NCBI GenBank assembly: GCA_027886175.1
Contig: JAJNNQ010000029.1
Location: 2,976,001 to 3,040,000, forward strand
DNA: 64,000 nt
Source: Phylloscopus collybita
Lineage: Eukaryota > Chordata > Aves > Passeriformes > Phylloscopidae
Direction: 5' to 3'
The notes under the pieces are model-generated. The model saw only the letters and a program-made list of their open reading frames with translations. It had not been told where the DNA came from and did not search any database. A program made the position numbers and the translations under genes. Numbering within the stretch: the first letter of the stretch is position 1; every line of letters starts with the position of its first letter. Shown one piece after another: positions 63,396 to 64,000 of this stretch.

Positions 63396-64000
63396 ACTTT
63401 ACAGAACTTTGAGTTTTGAGTGTCCTCACTTAAACTACTTGGGTGAATTTTTTTGCTAGCAAAACTGAGGAGTAGCATCTTTAATACTGAATCTATGTCT
63501 ATCTTGTTGCTTATAAATGTTTTTTTCAATCCCATTTCAGGATTTATCTATATCCTCTTGACAAAGCCAGAGGTAATATGTTTTCCTCAAGGAGGGATCA
63601 GGAGGAATTCTGATCCTCTTTAGTGTCTTGTTGAGTATATGCTCTAGTTTGCAGGGGAGATTCCTGCTGTGCACAGCAGGAGCTGGTGCCAGGCTGCAAG
63701 CTCACAGGATATTTTGTGACAAAGTCTGTTTTTTCCCTTATGTTTAAAATTAACCCATTCTCTGCAATATCTTGGCAATTGGCTTCATAATTTTGAATTT
63801 TTCATTGTAACTGAATAATATGCTCATGTAATAAAATGTTAATGTTATCTTTCTTTCCACTGGGCAATTACTTTTTGATTTGGTTGGGGGTTTTTGTCTG
63901 ATTTATTGTGGGTTGTTTTTTTTTTTATTATTTTTGGGTCACATGGGTTTTGTTGATGAGTGGCACTTTTCCAAAAATCAACCTACAGATAATACATCCA

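Larger units (their letters stand above)
53621..64000. other. Intergenic region, simple repeats only
   Basis: Ten kilobases without a gene I can support. Notable content: TA/CA repeats (54739-54798), TTTATA repeats (55157-55205), a TATATT block (62410-62530), the GGGA/GGAA block (63222-63395) and a 20-base palindrome (63662-63681). Open frames up to about 116 codons are AT-driven or lie in repeats. Confidence 0.5.

Noticed and set aside
63074..63535. 153-codon and 116-codon frames rich in Leu, Pro, Ser, Phe
   Set aside because: They are GGAA/GGGA repeat artefacts.
1..64000. CRISPR arrays, operons, phage or bacterial defence genes
   Set aside because: The sequence is vertebrate nuclear DNA. 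All regular repeats are microsatellites or short tandem duplications without spacers.
1..64000. tRNA, rRNA or known small RNA genes
   Set aside because: I saw no cloverleaf-type A/B box pair or recognisable ribosomal sequence. A covariance-model scan was not possible, so small RNAs cannot be fully excluded.

Overview
The window is nuclear DNA of a bird, most likely a songbird. It is AT-rich and gene-poor. It carries many CR1 (chicken repeat 1) LINE fragments that end in the avian-type ATTCTATGATTCTATGAT tail, several ERV-type LTRs of the kinds common in passerine genomes, and many simple repeats. No bacterial or phage-like gene organisation, CRISPR array or operon is present. The bird assignment comes from the repeat types and from the one recognisable gene; the songbird level is inference.

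The only gene I can support is LRRC2 (leucine-rich repeat containing 2), on the minus strand. Three coding exons fall in the window with correct splice signals and matching phases: 29772-29896 (start codon, N-terminus), 17908-18118 (linker) and 4415-4571 (first leucine-rich repeats). They encode about the first 165 residues. The rest of the gene would lie to the left of position 1. Far upstream, 43152-43379 looks like a 5' exon: it has a good acceptor and a good donor, and it joins in phase to the first coding exon so that an extra in-frame ATG with an in-frame stop just before it becomes available. The introns are long (about 13.2, 11.7 and 13.3 kb) and hold the mobile elements.

Layout from left to right: 1-4414 is intron with two CR1 copies, one split by an LTR fragment. 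4415-4571 is an LRRC2 exon. 4572-17907 is intron with a GC-rich unassigned block (7.4-9.6 kb), a broken retroviral env remnant, an LTR, short CR1 pieces and an LTR at 16.9-17.7 kb. 17908-18118 is an LRRC2 exon. 18119-29771 is intron with a 1.2 kb antisense CR1 and a minus-strand LTR carrying a (GAAAA)n expansion of about 245 bp. 29772-29914 is the LRRC2 start exon. 29915-43151 has an LTR fragment and a 1.6 kb CR1. 43152-43379 is the candidate 5' exon. 43380-64000 is upstream or intergenic, with a clean solo LTR (46693-47783, 5-bp target duplication), a CR1 tail and several microsatellites, and no gene I can recognise.

I found no novel biological system. The most useful leads are the alternative N-terminus and overlapping upstream ORF of LRRC2, the datable solo LTR, and the unassigned GC-rich block beside the env remnant. 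All calls were made by eye, without database searches.
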